Source: Paenibacillus spiritus (GTDB lineage: Bacteria; Bacillota; Bacilli; Paenibacillales; Paenibacillaceae). Taken from it: 64,000 bases of DNA. The position numbers and the translations under genes are program-made. Below the pieces are notes generated by a model that was given only the letters and a program-made list of their open reading frames with translations, had not been told where the DNA came from and made no database searches. Location of the stretch: NCBI RefSeq assembly GCF_008710135.1, contig NZ_VYKK01000005.1, forward strand, positions 186,001 to 250,000, read 5' to 3'. Shown here piece by piece: positions 53,569 through 62,475 of this stretch; position 1 is the stretch's first letter, and every line of letters begins with the position of its first letter.

Positions 53569-54546
53569 ATGCAGAGCTACGAACAATGTCTCCGGCAGAC
53601 CCGCGAGTTTCTGCTGGAACACGACGATTATTTGATAGTGTCGCATGTTCAGCCGGACGGAGATGCAGTCAGCTCCACCCTAGCGGTGGGCTGGCTTCTC
53701 TCATGTCTGGGCAAGAAATACGTTATGATCAACGAAGGCCCGATTCCGGCGCGCATGCGTTATCTGTGGCATGCCGGTGAGATTCTCGATATGTCCGTTT
53801 CGCAGCCCGACCGCAAGTTCAGCCATGTCATCTGCGTCGATTGTGCGGATTTCCAGCGCGTCGGCGGGACCCAGCGGCTGTTCGCCGAGGATGCGCGGAT
53901 CGTGAACATTGACCATCATCCAACCAACAACGGATACGGGGAGATTACGCTGATCAAGCCCGACGCTGCGGCAACCGCGGAGATTCTGTTCGATCTGCTG
54001 AATGAATTCGGGGCAGCTTGGGATAAAGAGATTGCGACGGCCATCTACACCGGCCTGCTGACGGATACGGGAGGGTTCAGATACTCCAATACTTCGCCGA
54101 AGGTAATGGCGGCGGTATCGAAGCTGCTTGAAATGGGCGTGAACGGCCCGGAACTGGCCGAGACCCTGCTGGAGGAGATGACGCTTCCCCAGATGAGGGT
54201 GCTGACGAGAGCGCTGAATACGCTGCAGATGTCTCCCCGCGGAGACATCGCCTGGGTAGTCGTCACCCCGAAGGACATGGAAGAGTGCGGAGCGGCCAAT
54301 GAGGACCTGGAAGGAATCGTGAACTATCCGCGCAATATTCAGGGCGTGGAAGTGGGACTCCTCTTCAAGGTCATTCATGACGGCGCCGTCAAGGTCAGCC
54401 TGCGTTCAGCAGGAAGAGTGGACGTGGCGGCACTGGCCCAGGTCTTCGGAGGAGGCGGCCACACACGGGCAGCGGGAGCCCGCCTTGAAATGAAGGTAGA
54501 ACAGGCGGTCGAGCAGGTTCTGGAGGAGGTCAACCGGAGATTATGA
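53569..54546 (+). CDS. nrnA: NrnA-type DHH/DHHA1 oligoribonuclease/phosphatase
   Basis: NrnA degrades short oligonucleotides and pAp. The 325-aa protein carries metal-binding motifs SHVQPDGDAVSS, VDCADFQR, NIDHHPTNNGYG (the DHH motif) and the DHHA1 motif GGGGHTRAAG near the C-terminus. It lies between rbfA and truB, coupled to truB by ATGA. In B. subtilis nrnA is elsewhere on the chromosome. Confidence 0.94.
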   Translation: MQSYEQCLRQTREFLLEHDDYLIVSHVQPDGDAVSSTLAVGWLLSCLGKKYVMINEGPIPARMRYLWHAGEILDMSVSQPDRKFSHVICVDCADFQRVGGTQRLFAEDARIVNIDHHPTNNGYGEITLIKPDAAATAEILFDLLNEFGAAWDKEIATAIYTGLLTDTGGFRYSNTSPKVMAAVSKLLEMGVNGPELAETLLEEMTLPQMRVLTRALNTLQMSPRGDIAWVVVTPKDMEECGAANEDLEGIVNYPRNIQGVEVGLLFKVIHDGAVKVSLRSAGRVDVAALAQVFGGGGHTRAAGARLEMKVEQAVEQVLEEVNRRL

Positions 54547-55457
54547 CGGAACTGGAAGGCGTATTGGCCGTCCACAAGCCAGCAGGCATGACCTCCCATG
54601 ATGTCGTATCCCGGGCGCGCCGCCTGCTTGGTATGAAACGAATCGGCCACACCGGGACGCTGGACCCCATGGTAACCGGCGTTCTCCCCCTTTGTCTCGG
54701 CAGAGCAACCCGGGTGGTCGAATATATTCAGGATCTGCCGAAGGAGTATGTCGCCGTTCTTCGGCTTGGGGTCAGCAGCGACACCGAAGACCTGACCGGA
54801 GCTCTGACCGAGTCGGAGGAAGATATTCGGGTGACCGAGGAAGAAGTGCGCGGGGCGCTCGAGCGCTTCCGCGGCGTCATTTCCCAGGTTCCTCCCATGT
54901 ACTCGGCGGTCAAGGTGGACGGAAGACGGCTCTATGAACTTGCCCGGGAAGGCAAGGTAGTGGAGCGCAAGAGCCGGGAAGTCGAGATTTACGAAATTGA
55001 AATGCTGGGAATGACGCCGACGCCGGATGGGCGGCACCGTGACGTAGCCTTCCGGGCGCTCTGTTCCAAAGGAACCTATATCCGGACGCTGTGCGTGGAT
55101 ATCGGCCGGGCGCTCTCGGTGCCGGCGGCCATGGTGAAGCTGGAGCGGACGCGGTCCGGCGGCATTACGCTGGACCGGTGTCTGACGCTCGAGCAGATAG
55201 CTGCCCGCATGGAGCGCGGAGACCTGCAGGAGGCGTTGATTCCGGCGGATCAGGCCATTGCCCATCTTCCGGAGCACCGGGTCATGGAAGAGAAGCGCAA
55301 GGCGGCTCTTCAGGGGCAGCGGCTGGCTGCGCGTTTTGTGGCGCCGGAGGTCGGAGCATCCGGTCCGATTCGGCTGTACGACGAAAAGGGCGAATTCCTG
55401 GGCATCTTTGAACGCGAAGAGAGCGGGGCCATCGCTCCGGTAAAAGTATTCAATTAA
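54543..55457 (+). CDS. truB: TruB, tRNA pseudouridine-55 synthase
   Basis: TruB makes pseudouridine 55 in the tRNA T-loop. The 304-aa protein has GVLAVHKPAGMTSHDVV, the catalytic Asp41 in GHTGTLDPMVTGVLP, and RRLYELAREGKVVERKSREVEIYEI. Its start overlaps the nrnA stop. A C-terminal PUA-like part is present. With trmFO this window encodes two T-loop modification enzymes. Confidence 0.97.
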   Translation: MTELEGVLAVHKPAGMTSHDVVSRARRLLGMKRIGHTGTLDPMVTGVLPLCLGRATRVVEYIQDLPKEYVAVLRLGVSSDTEDLTGALTESEEDIRVTEEEVRGALERFRGVISQVPPMYSAVKVDGRRLYELAREGKVVERKSREVEIYEIEMLGMTPTPDGRHRDVAFRALCSKGTYIRTLCVDIGRALSVPAAMVKLERTRSGGITLDRCLTLEQIAARMERGDLQEALIPADQAIAHLPEHRVMEEKRKAALQGQRLAARFVAPEVGASGPIRLYDEKGEFLGIFEREESGAIAPVKVFN

Positions 55458-55507
55458 AGAAACCGTGAACTTATAAGAACCTATGTGAATTGCAGGTGAG
55501 GAGCAAC

Positions 55508-56446
55508 GTGAGAACCGTAATGTTAAGCTTCCCGTTATCGGCGGAGGCGGCCGGAGAATGGGGAAGACTCCAGATCGCAGCGCTGGGTCAGTTCGACGGC
55601 CTTCATCGCGGACATGCCAGCGTAATTGCCGCCGCTGTTGCGCGTGCGCGCAGGGAGGGGCTGCCATGCGCGGTCATCACCTTTCATCCGCATCCCAAAG
55701 ATGTGATGGGCAAGGGAAATTACGACGGATACCTGACGCCGCCGCGCGACAAGCGCGAGCTGCTGGCGGATATGGGCATCGATGTCCTGTACATTCTGGA
55801 ATTCGATGAGCCGTTGTCCCGGATCAGTCCGGAGCAGTTCGTAGACGAAATGCTCCGGCCGCTGCGCCTCTCCGCCGCGGTAGTCGGGTTCGACTACCGC
55901 TTCGGCTACAAGGGCGAAGGCGACGCCGAGATGCTGCAGCGCCTTGGAGAAGGCTGGATGCAGGTCGAGACCGCGCCGCCGTTTCTTCTGGACGGCGTCA
56001 AGGTCAGCAGCTCCGGCATCCGCAGAGCCTTGCAGGAAGGCGACATCGAGACCGCCAATGCCTGGTTCGGACGGCCCTACCGGATCCGGGGGACGGTCGC
56101 GCACGGCGAGAAGCGCGGACGGACCATCGGTTTTCCAACGGCCAACGTGAAGCTGGAGGACCGCTATGTCATTCCGGCAACGGGCGTCTATGCGGTGCGG
56201 GCCGGAATTGACGGCCGGCGGCTGGACGGAGTCATGAATGTCGGAGTCAAGCCGACCTTTCACGAACAGGCGCTGGAACCGAGCTTTGAGGTGCATTTGT
56301 TCGACTTCGAAGGGGACCTGTACGGCCGTGAAATGGAAGTGGAGCTGATCTCGTTCATCCGTCCCGAGCGCAAGTTCGATTCGGTGGACGCGCTGATTCG
56401 CCAGATCGGCGCCGATGCCGAGGTGGCCCGGCAGCAGCTCCGCTGA
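55508..56446 (+). CDS. ribF: RibF, bifunctional riboflavin kinase/FAD synthetase
   Basis: RibF makes FMN and FAD. The N-terminal nucleotidyltransferase has ALGQFDGLHRGHASVI and FHPHP; the C-terminal kinase has RPYRIRGTVAHGEKRGRTIGFPTANV and the GVYAVRAGIDG region. I chose GTG 55508 (4 nt after GTGAGGAG); a TTG 18 nt upstream in the same frame is less likely. No FMN riboswitch was seen before it, fitting co-transcription with truB. Confidence 0.95.
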   Translation: MRTVMLSFPLSAEAAGEWGRLQIAALGQFDGLHRGHASVIAAAVARARREGLPCAVITFHPHPKDVMGKGNYDGYLTPPRDKRELLADMGIDVLYILEFDEPLSRISPEQFVDEMLRPLRLSAAVVGFDYRFGYKGEGDAEMLQRLGEGWMQVETAPPFLLDGVKVSSSGIRRALQEGDIETANAWFGRPYRIRGTVAHGEKRGRTIGFPTANVKLEDRYVIPATGVYAVRAGIDGRRLDGVMNVGVKPTFHEQALEPSFEVHLFDFEGDLYGREMEVELISFIRPERKFDSVDALIRQIGADAEVARQQLR

Positions 56447-56457
56447 AGAGGATGAAG

Positions 56458-56494
56458 AAATTTGGCTGCGGGAGACGCCAATTTGTTTTACTTT
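56458..56494 (+). terminator. Terminator at the end of the nusA-infB operon
   Basis: AAATTTGGC (56458-56466) pairs with GCCAATTT (56477-56484) with one bulged T, followed by GTTTTACTTTT. The T-rich tail overlaps the -35 of the rpsO promoter. Confidence 0.65.
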
Positions 56495-56515
56495 TGCCGC
56501 GCATAATGCTATACT
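56487..56515 (+). promoter_or_regulatory. Sigma-A promoter of rpsO
   Basis: TTTACT (56487-56492) and TATACT (56510-56515) are separated by 17 nt. The resulting leader is about 100 nt before rpsO. Confidence 0.6.
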
Positions 56516-56521
56516 GTTAAA

Positions 56522-56623
56522 CGTTGCCGGCTTTTTGCCGCTGACGATAACCTTGGCTTGGTTGTACGAGCTTCACCGACGGCGACGAGGCCACAGGCGA
56601 TTATAGAGAAGGAGGTGAACAGA
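56522..56623 (+). promoter_or_regulatory. rpsO leader, possible S15-binding site
   Basis: About 100 nt of untranslated G/C-rich sequence precede rpsO, including GTTGCCGGC and CCGACGGCGACGAGGCC that can pair in several ways. S15 represses its own translation in Bacillus relatives through leader structures. I cannot fold this reliably by eye; the assignment is positional. Confidence 0.35.
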
Positions 56624-56893
56624 GTGGCATTGACTCAAGAACGGAAGCATCAGCTGATCGAAGAGCACAGAACGCATGAATCCGATACCGGATCTCCTGA
56701 AGTGCAGATCGCGATCCTGACTGAGAACATTACGAACTTGACCGACCACCTGCGTACGCACAAGAAGGATCATCATTCCCGCCGCGGATTGTTGAAGATG
56801 GTAGGTCAGCGCCGTAAGCTGTTGGCGTACCTGAAGAACAAGGACGTTAGACGCTATAGCGCCCTGATCGAGAAACTTGGATTGCGTCGCTAA
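56624..56893 (+). CDS. rpsO: Ribosomal protein S15
   Basis: S15 binds 16S rRNA early in assembly. The 89-aa protein [74 protein letters not shown] is unmistakable. Translation begins at GTG 56624, five nt after AAGGAGGTGA; the frame continues upstream only into the leader. Confidence 0.98.
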   Translation: MALTQERKHQLIEEHRTHESDTGSPEVQIAILTENITNLTDHLRTHKKDHHSRRGLLKMVGQRRKLLAYLKNKDVRRYSALIEKLGLRR

Positions 56894-56912
56894 TCATCAT
56901 ACGTTTACCCCT

Positions 56913-56978
56913 AAAGCAGCCTGGTTGTATACCGTATGTGCTTCCTTGAAGCGTCAGCGGGTCGCCGGGTTGCTTTTT
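56913..56978 (+). terminator. Probable terminator after rpsO
   Basis: AAAGCAGCCTGG (56913-56924) can pair with CCGGGTTGCTTT (56965-56976) with two wobble pairs, closing a 40-nt inner region, then TT. The long enclosed region makes this less certain than the next hairpin. Confidence 0.5.
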
Positions 56979-57019
56979 AAAAATTTGGGGATAATCAGAG
57001 TGATGCCCAAAGGCTGGTC

Positions 57020-57044
57020 AGCCGCCGCCTGCGGCGGCTTTTTT
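57020..57044 (+). terminator. Strong terminator between rpsO and pnp
   Basis: An 8-bp stem AGCCGCCG/CGGCGGCT with a CCTG loop runs into a tract of six Ts. It lies 52 nt before pnp, so pnp either depends on read-through or has a promoter I did not find in the 57045-57095 gap. Confidence 0.9.
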
Positions 57045-57095
57045 CCATAGAAGACGAGAACATCAAGGAACAAGCCCAATTCAAGGAGGGGTTTT

Positions 57096-59192
57096 ATGGA
57101 ACAACGTGTTGAAATGCAGCTTGGCGGAAGAACGCTGGTGCTGGAGACAGGCCGTCTCGCCAAGCAGGCGAACGGAGCCGTGATGGTTCGTTACGGCGAT
57201 ACTTCGGTGCTCTGCACCGTAACCGCTTCAAAAGAGCCGAAGGATCTCGACTTTTTCCCGCTTACCGTCAATTATGAAGAACGTCTCTACGCGGTGGGCA
57301 AAATTCCCGGCGGCTTCATCAAGCGTGAAGGCAGACCGAGCGAGAAGGCGATTCTCTCCAGCCGTCTGACCGACCGTCCGATTCGTCCGCTCTTCCCGGA
57401 AGGATTCCGCAATGATGTACAGGTGCTGAATCTCGTCATGAGCGTGGATCAGGACTGCTCGCCGGAGATCGCCGCGATGATCGGCACCTCCGCTTCCCTC
57501 AGCATCTCCGATGTGCCGTTCAGCGGCCCGATCGGCGGCGTGGTGGTCGGTCGGGTGAACGGCGAGTTCGTCATCAATCCGACGATTGCCCATCAGGAAG
57601 CCAGCGACATCTATCTTGTTGTGGCCGGTACGAAGGATGCCATCATGATGGTGGAAGCGGAAGCCAACGAGGTTCCCGAAGAAATCATGCTGGAAGCGAT
57701 CATGTTCGGACATGCCGAAATCCGGAACATTGTAGCCGTCATCGAAGAACTGGTGAAGCTTGCAGGTAAAGAGAAGATGGAAGTCAAGCTCCATGCCGTG
57801 AATGTCGATGTGAACCGGGAAGTCCGCGATTTTGCGGCCGAGAAGCTGGTTCAGGCGGTCCGTATCGCCGAGAAGCATGCCCGGCAGGATGCCATTGACG
57901 CCGTGAACGCGGAGACCGTCGAGTATTTCTCCGAGAAATACATAGAGACGCCTGAGCTGATTGCCGATGTTAAAGAAGTGCTGCACGATATCGTCAAGGA
58001 AGAAGTCCGCCGGCTCATCACCCATGACAAGGTGCGTCCGGACGGCCGGAAGCTCGACGAAATTCGTCCGATCGAGTGCGATACGTCGCTGCTGCCGCGC
58101 ACGCACGGATCGGGCCTGTTCACCCGTGGACAGACCCAGGCGCTCAGCATCTGTACGCTGGGAGCGCTCGGCGATGTGCAGATTCTCGACGGCATCGACC
58201 TGGCCGAGACGAAGCGGTTCATGCACCACTATAATTTCCCGCCGTTCAGCGTAGGCGAAGCCCGTCCGCTGAGAGCGCCGGGACGCCGCGAGATCGGTCA
58301 TGGCGCTCTGGGCGAGCGCGCCCTGTCGAAGGTCATCCCGAACGAAGCGGAGTTCCCGTATACAATTCGTCTGGTCTCCGAAGTGCTGGAATCCAACGGT
58401 TCCACCTCCCAAGCGAGCATCTGCGCCAGCACGCTGGCGATGATGGACGCAGGCGTTCCGATCAAGGCGCCGGTTGCCGGTGTGGCCATGGGTCTGATCA
58501 AGGACGGCGAGCATGTCTCGATCCTGACGGACATCCAGGGGATGGAAGACCATTTGGGCGACATGGACTTCAAAGTGGCCGGTACCGCGGAAGGCGTAAC
58601 CGCCATTCAGATGGACATCAAGATCGACGGCATCGACCGCTCCATTCTTGAAGAAGCGCTGCAGCAGGCGAAGGAAGGCCGCATGTTCATTCTCGGCAAA
58701 ATGACGGAAGCCATTTCGAAGCCGAGAGAGAGCCTGTCTCCGTATGCGCCGAAGATCATTATCATCAACATCAACCCGGACAAGATCCGCGACGTGATCG
58801 GCGCCGGGGGCAAAATCATCAACAAGATCATCGACGAGACCGGCGTCAAGATCGACATCGAGCAGGACGGACGCGTATTCATTTCGTCTTCGGATGAAGC
58901 GATGATTCAGAAGGCCCGCGGCATTATCGAAGGCATCGTACGTGAAGTCGTCGTCGGCGAAATCTATGTCGGCACGGTGAAGCGGATCGAGAAATTCGGC
59001 GCATTTGTCGAGATCCTTCCGGGCAAAGACGGCCTCGTGCATATTTCCCAGCTCTCGACCGAACGGGTCGGCAAGGTGGAAGATGTCGTGGCGATCGGCG
59101 ATACCGTGACGGTCAAAGTTACCGAGATCGACCAGCAGGGCCGGGTCAACCTGTCCCGCAAGGCCGTGCTCACTGCTGAACCGCAGGCTTGA
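57096..59192 (+). CDS. pnp: Polynucleotide phosphorylase
   Basis: PNPase is the phosphorolytic 3'-5' exoribonuclease of mRNA decay. The 698-aa protein has two RNase PH domains (about 5-230 and 310-545, with [15 protein letters not shown] and [11 protein letters not shown]), a KH domain (about 553-610, [26 protein letters not shown]) and an S1 domain (about 618-690, [27 protein letters not shown]). ATG 57096 follows AAGGAGGGG. It comes after rpsO as in most bacteria. Confidence 0.98.
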   Translation: MEQRVEMQLGGRTLVLETGRLAKQANGAVMVRYGDTSVLCTVTASKEPKDLDFFPLTVNYEERLYAVGKIPGGFIKREGRPSEKAILSSRLTDRPIRPLFPEGFRNDVQVLNLVMSVDQDCSPEIAAMIGTSASLSISDVPFSGPIGGVVVGRVNGEFVINPTIAHQEASDIYLVVAGTKDAIMMVEAEANEVPEEIMLEAIMFGHAEIRNIVAVIEELVKLAGKEKMEVKLHAVNVDVNREVRDFAAEKLVQAVRIAEKHARQDAIDAVNAETVEYFSEKYIETPELIADVKEVLHDIVKEEVRRLITHDKVRPDGRKLDEIRPIECDTSLLPRTHGSGLFTRGQTQALSICTLGALGDVQILDGIDLAETKRFMHHYNFPPFSVGEARPLRAPGRREIGHGALGERALSKVIPNEAEFPYTIRLVSEVLESNGSTSQASICASTLAMMDAGVPIKAPVAGVAMGLIKDGEHVSILTDIQGMEDHLGDMDFKVAGTAEGVTAIQMDIKIDGIDRSILEEALQQAKEGRMFILGKMTEAISKPRESLSPYAPKIIIININPDKIRDVIGAGGKIINKIIDETGVKIDIEQDGRVFISSSDEAMIQKARGIIEGIVREVVVGEIYVGTVKRIEKFGAFVEILPGKDGLVHISQLSTERVGKVEDVVAIGDTVTVKVTEIDQQGRVNLSRKAVLTAEPQA

Positions 59193-59240
59193 CCTGTCCG
59201 GGTTCCGGCAGCGCATGAAGAGTGAATAACGATTGCGTCA

Positions 59241-59274
59241 GCGGCTGTCCCTTTCACAGGAAGGGGACGGCCGC
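59241..59274 (+). other. 15-bp hairpin without T-tract downstream of pnp
   Basis: A fully paired 15-bp stem (59241-59255 with 59260-59274, two G-U pairs, loop ACAG) begins 48 nt after the pnp stop. No T-tract follows, and a small AAGG/CCTT hairpin is next to it (59275-59286). It could be a 3' stability element or part of a composite terminator. Confidence 0.6.
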
Positions 59275-59300
59275 AAGGACGACCTTCGGCCGGCAACGGC

Positions 59301-59337
59301 AAAGAGGCAGAGGCTTTTGCGATCTGGCTCTTTTTTA
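59301..59337 (+). terminator. Rho-independent terminator after pnp
   Basis: AAAGAGGCAGA (59301-59311) pairs with TCTGGCTCTTT (59323-59333), one mismatch, running into TTTATT. It ends the pnp transcript. The 59338-59495 stretch before the next gene has no further feature I can support. Confidence 0.85.
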
Positions 59338-59495
59338 TTGGAATGGAATGCTCCTCATATTCGTTCAGCGGCGCTCATAGAATGGGACAAAGTCCTGCGC
59401 GGGCCCGGCCGGCCGCGCCGGAAGACGCCGGCTGCGCTTCCCTGCCAGAAGCGGTAAATCCCGGCGATTCGAGGTACGCGGGAGGAAGCTGGAGT

Positions 59496-60518
59496 ATGGG
59501 AGCAAATGTGAATAAGGCGGCGATGGTTCTGGCCTGTCTGGCCGTCGTCATCGGCATCGGGCGGAGCGCTCCGCCGGTGCGGAATATGCTGGCGGCCGTG
59601 CACGGCGAGGCGCCGGACGAACGCGGGAGCGGAGCGTCTGCGGCGGCTGCGGCGCCGCAGAAGAATACCGGGGAGCCGAAGGAGCCGCTGCGGCGGCTTA
59701 TTGAGCGGAAGGCTTCCGAGCTTCGGCAGGAGCCGCTGAATGCCCGGGTGGACCGGGTCTGGAAGGCGATACCCGGGTATAACGGACGGGAAGTCGATGT
59801 AGAGGCAACGTACCGGAAGGCATCCGTGCTGCAGCCGGGAGAGCAGATTCCTTACGTATTCCGGCAGATCAAGCCGGAAGTCTCGCTTGAGGATCTGGGG
59901 GCGCAGCCGATCTACCGCGGCAATCCGGCGAAACCTTTTGCATCGCTGATGATTAATGTGGCGTGGGGGAACGAGTTCATTAAGCCGATGCTGGACATTC
60001 TGGACGAAGAGAAAGTGAAGGCGACGTTCTTCCTCGACGGCACCTGGCTGAGCAAGAACCGGGAGCTGGCGCTGGAGATCAAGAACCGGGGCCACGAGAT
60101 GGAGAACCACGCCTATACGCATCCGAATATGAGCCGGCTCAGCCGGGAGAGAGCGCAGCTTGAAATCGCGAAGACGAAGGATCTGCTGAAGTCGAGCCTT
60201 GGGGTCGAGAACAAGTGGTTCGCTCCGCCTTCGGGAGATTTTAATGCGCAGACGGTTGAAATCGCCCAGGGACTCGGACTGAAGACGGTGCTCTGGACGC
60301 TCGATACGGTGGACTGGAGGCATCCGCCCGCCGACGCCGTCGTTGCCAAAATCACGTCCAAAGCCGAGCCGGGCAGTCTGATTCTGATGCATCCGACGGA
60401 TACATCTTCCCAGGCGCTCCGGGGGATGATCCGCGGCATCCGGGCCAAGGGGCTGCGGCTGGCAACCGTCTCGGAGACGCTCTCGGCTGAACGCCCCGAA
60501 GACGATGCGGTTGAGTGA
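59496..60518 (+). CDS. ylxY: YlxY-type polysaccharide deacetylase-like protein
   Basis: This 340-aa protein is the positional equivalent of B. subtilis YlxY, a sporulation-associated NodB-fold protein. An N-terminal membrane anchor (about residues 8-25) precedes a linker and the NodB domain (about 150-330). The second catalytic motif is present (NHAYTH, His205 and His209), but the first, normally TFDD, reads NVAWGNE (154-160), so the metal-binding aspartates are missing. The active-site DTVDWR and LMHPT segments are retained. Catalysis is doubtful. An open frame extends 51 codons upstream, but ATG 59496 with GGAGGAAGC is more plausible. Confidence 0.88.
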   Translation: MGANVNKAAMVLACLAVVIGIGRSAPPVRNMLAAVHGEAPDERGSGASAAAAAPQKNTGEPKEPLRRLIERKASELRQEPLNARVDRVWKAIPGYNGREVDVEATYRKASVLQPGEQIPYVFRQIKPEVSLEDLGAQPIYRGNPAKPFASLMINVAWGNEFIKPMLDILDEEKVKATFFLDGTWLSKNRELALEIKNRGHEMENHAYTHPNMSRLSRERAQLEIAKTKDLLKSSLGVENKWFAPPSGDFNAQTVEIAQGLGLKTVLWTLDTVDWRHPPADAVVAKITSKAEPGSLILMHPTDTSSQALRGMIRGIRAKGLRLATVSETLSAERPEDDAVE

Positions 60519-60595
60519 GCGGCCTGATTTTGATAGGATATGTAGAGCCCGTTCTTCATGAGAGCAGGAACATGGCATGAACCAGGAGGAACCGA

Positions 60596-61885
60596 ATGAA
60601 CAAAATTGTACTGTCCAACGGATTGCGGGTCGTGATGGAGAATATTCCAACCGGGAGGTCCGTCGCCTTCGGCATTTGGGTAAAGACCGGATCGCGCAAC
60701 GAAACGCCGGACATCAACGGGATTTCCCATTTTATCGAGCATATGCTGTTCAAGGGGACGGACCGGTTCGACGCCAAAGGAATTGCGGAGCAGTTTGACG
60801 CCATCGGCGGCAATCTCAACGCTTTTACGGCTAAGGAATATACCTGCTATTATACCAAGGTGCTGGATGAGCATCTGCCGATTGCGGTGGATGTGCTGTC
60901 CGATATGTTTCTCAAGTCGCAGCTGGACCCGGAGGAGCTGGCGAAGGAACGCAACGTCATTCTGGAGGAAATCTCCATGTGCGAGGATACGCCGGACGAT
61001 CTGGTGCATGAGCTGATGTCCACGGCCGCTTACGGCAGCCATCCGCTCGGCATGACCATTCTCGGACAGAAGGACGTTCTGCTCGGCATGGGACCGGATG
61101 ATCTGCGTTCTTATATGAAGAAGCAGTACACGGTGGAGAATACCGTGATCAGCCTGGCAGGCAACATCGGGAATGAAGAAGCGGTCGTTCAACTGCTGGA
61201 ACGGTATTTTGCCGGATTCGACAACCCGGGCAGCGAAGCGGCTCTGACGCCTCCCGAATTCCAGGGAGAACTTCTGTTTCAGCGCAAAAAAACGGAGCAG
61301 AACCATATCTGTCTCTCGCTGCCCGGCTGCGCCATCGATGATCCGCTTCAATACGCCATGGTGCTGCTGAACAATACGATCGGCGGCGGGATGAGTTCCC
61401 GCCTGTTCCAGGAGATTCGCGAGAAGCGCGGCCTGGCCTACTCGGTCTATTCCTACCACAGCGCACAGGCGGACAGCGGCCTGTTCACGGTCTACGCCGG
61501 GACCGCTCCGAAGCAGACCCGGGAAGTGCTGGAGCTGACCAAGGAGATGCTGGCCGATCTGGCGGCGAAGGGCTTGTCCGAAGACGAGCTCAGCAAGGGC
61601 AAGGAGCAGCTCAAGGGCAGCCTGATTCTCTCGCTTGAAGGCGCCAGCAGCCGAATGAACCGGCTCGGCAAGAACGAGCTGATGCTCGGTCGGCACGAAT
61701 CGCTCGACGATGTGATCGAGCGGATTCAGAACGTGAGCATGAAGGACGTGGACGCGCTGCTGGACCGGATGTTCGCCCGGCCGCTTGCCGCCGCCATGGT
61801 GGGTACCTCCGATAAACCGATTCTCAATGTAAGGAGAGATGATCTTGTTGCCATACGTGCAAATTCGCAAGCTTCCGGGCTCTGA
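60596..61885 (+). CDS. mlpA: M16-family zinc peptidase (PepR/MlpA/YmxG)
   Basis: This is a pitrilysin/mitochondrial-processing-peptidase-like protease. The inverted zinc motif HFIEH (residues 45-49) with Glu48 as base, and the downstream [10 protein letters not shown] segment that supplies the third zinc ligand, are intact. The C-terminal half has the [12 protein letters not shown] substrate motif. The 429-aa size is standard for the single-chain bacterial form. The last 41 nt overlap dut in another frame, an unusually long coupling overlap. Confidence 0.95.
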   Translation: MNKIVLSNGLRVVMENIPTGRSVAFGIWVKTGSRNETPDINGISHFIEHMLFKGTDRFDAKGIAEQFDAIGGNLNAFTAKEYTCYYTKVLDEHLPIAVDVLSDMFLKSQLDPEELAKERNVILEEISMCEDTPDDLVHELMSTAAYGSHPLGMTILGQKDVLLGMGPDDLRSYMKKQYTVENTVISLAGNIGNEEAVVQLLERYFAGFDNPGSEAALTPPEFQGELLFQRKKTEQNHICLSLPGCAIDDPLQYAMVLLNNTIGGGMSSRLFQEIREKRGLAYSVYSYHSAQADSGLFTVYAGTAPKQTREVLELTKEMLADLAAKGLSEDELSKGKEQLKGSLILSLEGASSRMNRLGKNELMLGRHESLDDVIERIQNVSMKDVDALLDRMFARPLAAAMVGTSDKPILNVRRDDLVAIRANSQASGL

Positions 61886-62291
61886 GGATGTGGAGGCGCC
61901 GCGCAAAATGTCGCAGCAGGCTTCCGGCTACGACCTGTTCGCGGCCGTGGAGGAAGAGGTCACGCTGACGCCGGGCGCCCGCGCGCTCATTCCGACCGGC
62001 ATTGCGCTGGCCATGCCGGAGGGGCTCGAAGCGCAGATCCGTCCGCGCAGCGGGCTTGCGATCAAATACGGCGTGACCTGTCTGAATACGCCCGGGACGA
62101 TTGATGCCGATTACCGCGGCGAGATCAAAGTGATCCTGATCAATCTGGGGCAGGAATCGTTCACCGTCAAGCGCGGCGAGCGGATCGCCCAGATGGTGTT
62201 CCAGACGGTGCCGCCCACCGAGCTGGCCTGGGTGGAGGAACTGGACGAGACGGCCCGCGGCGCGGGCGGCTTCGGCCATACCGGCCGTTAA
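61845..62291 (+). CDS. dut: dUTP pyrophosphatase (trimeric dUTPase)
   Basis: Dut hydrolyses dUTP to dUMP, preventing uracil in DNA. All five motifs are seen: [38 protein letters not shown] and [11 protein letters not shown], where the last is the flexible C-terminal arm over the active site. AAGGAG (61831-61836) is best spaced for TTG 61845 ([12 protein letters not shown]); ATG 61839 and TTG 61848 are alternatives. It lies inside the end of the M16 peptidase gene. B. subtilis has ymxH at this place. Confidence 0.94.
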   Translation: MLPYVQIRKLPGSEDVEAPRKMSQQASGYDLFAAVEEEVTLTPGARALIPTGIALAMPEGLEAQIRPRSGLAIKYGVTCLNTPGTIDADYRGEIKVILINLGQESFTVKRGERIAQMVFQTVPPTELAWVEELDETARGAGGFGHTGR

Positions 62292-62315
62292 ACAGACGGA
62301 AGACAAGCGAAAGAC

Positions 62316-62358
62316 AAGCCCGGCGGGCCTGCTCATGCAGGCGGCGCGGGCTTTTTTT
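62316..62358 (+). terminator. Rho-independent terminator after dut
   Basis: Two stem blocks, outer AAGCCCG/CGGGCTT and inner CCTGC/GCAGG around TCAT, are separated by an internal loop and run into seven Ts. It isolates dpaAB from the housekeeping genes. Confidence 0.85.
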
Positions 62359-62405
62359 ATGGAAAAATGCCGGTTCGGTTACCGGCTGCCCGCGCTTCCG
62401 CATTC

Positions 62406-62433
62406 ACCCATCGCCCTTGCCCGGCATACAATG
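62406..62433 (+). promoter_or_regulatory. Sigma-K-like promoter of dpaAB
   Basis: CATACAATG (62425-62433) differs by one base from the sigma-K -10 consensus CATANNNTA, and an AC dinucleotide lies 17 nt upstream (62406-62407), the usual -35. In B. subtilis the equivalent spoVF operon is transcribed by sigma-K in the mother cell. Confidence 0.6.
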
Positions 62434-62475
62434 CTCCAGAGTCGTTAGCGTAAGTGGTGAAAGGAGCGTCATCCT

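Noticed and set aside
55458..55507. FMN riboswitch before ribF
   Set aside because: The 50-nt gap is too short and shows none of the conserved RFN segments.
57228..59216. Antisense frame of 662 codons over pnp
   Set aside because: A shadow of pnp; the sense frame carries all PNPase domains.
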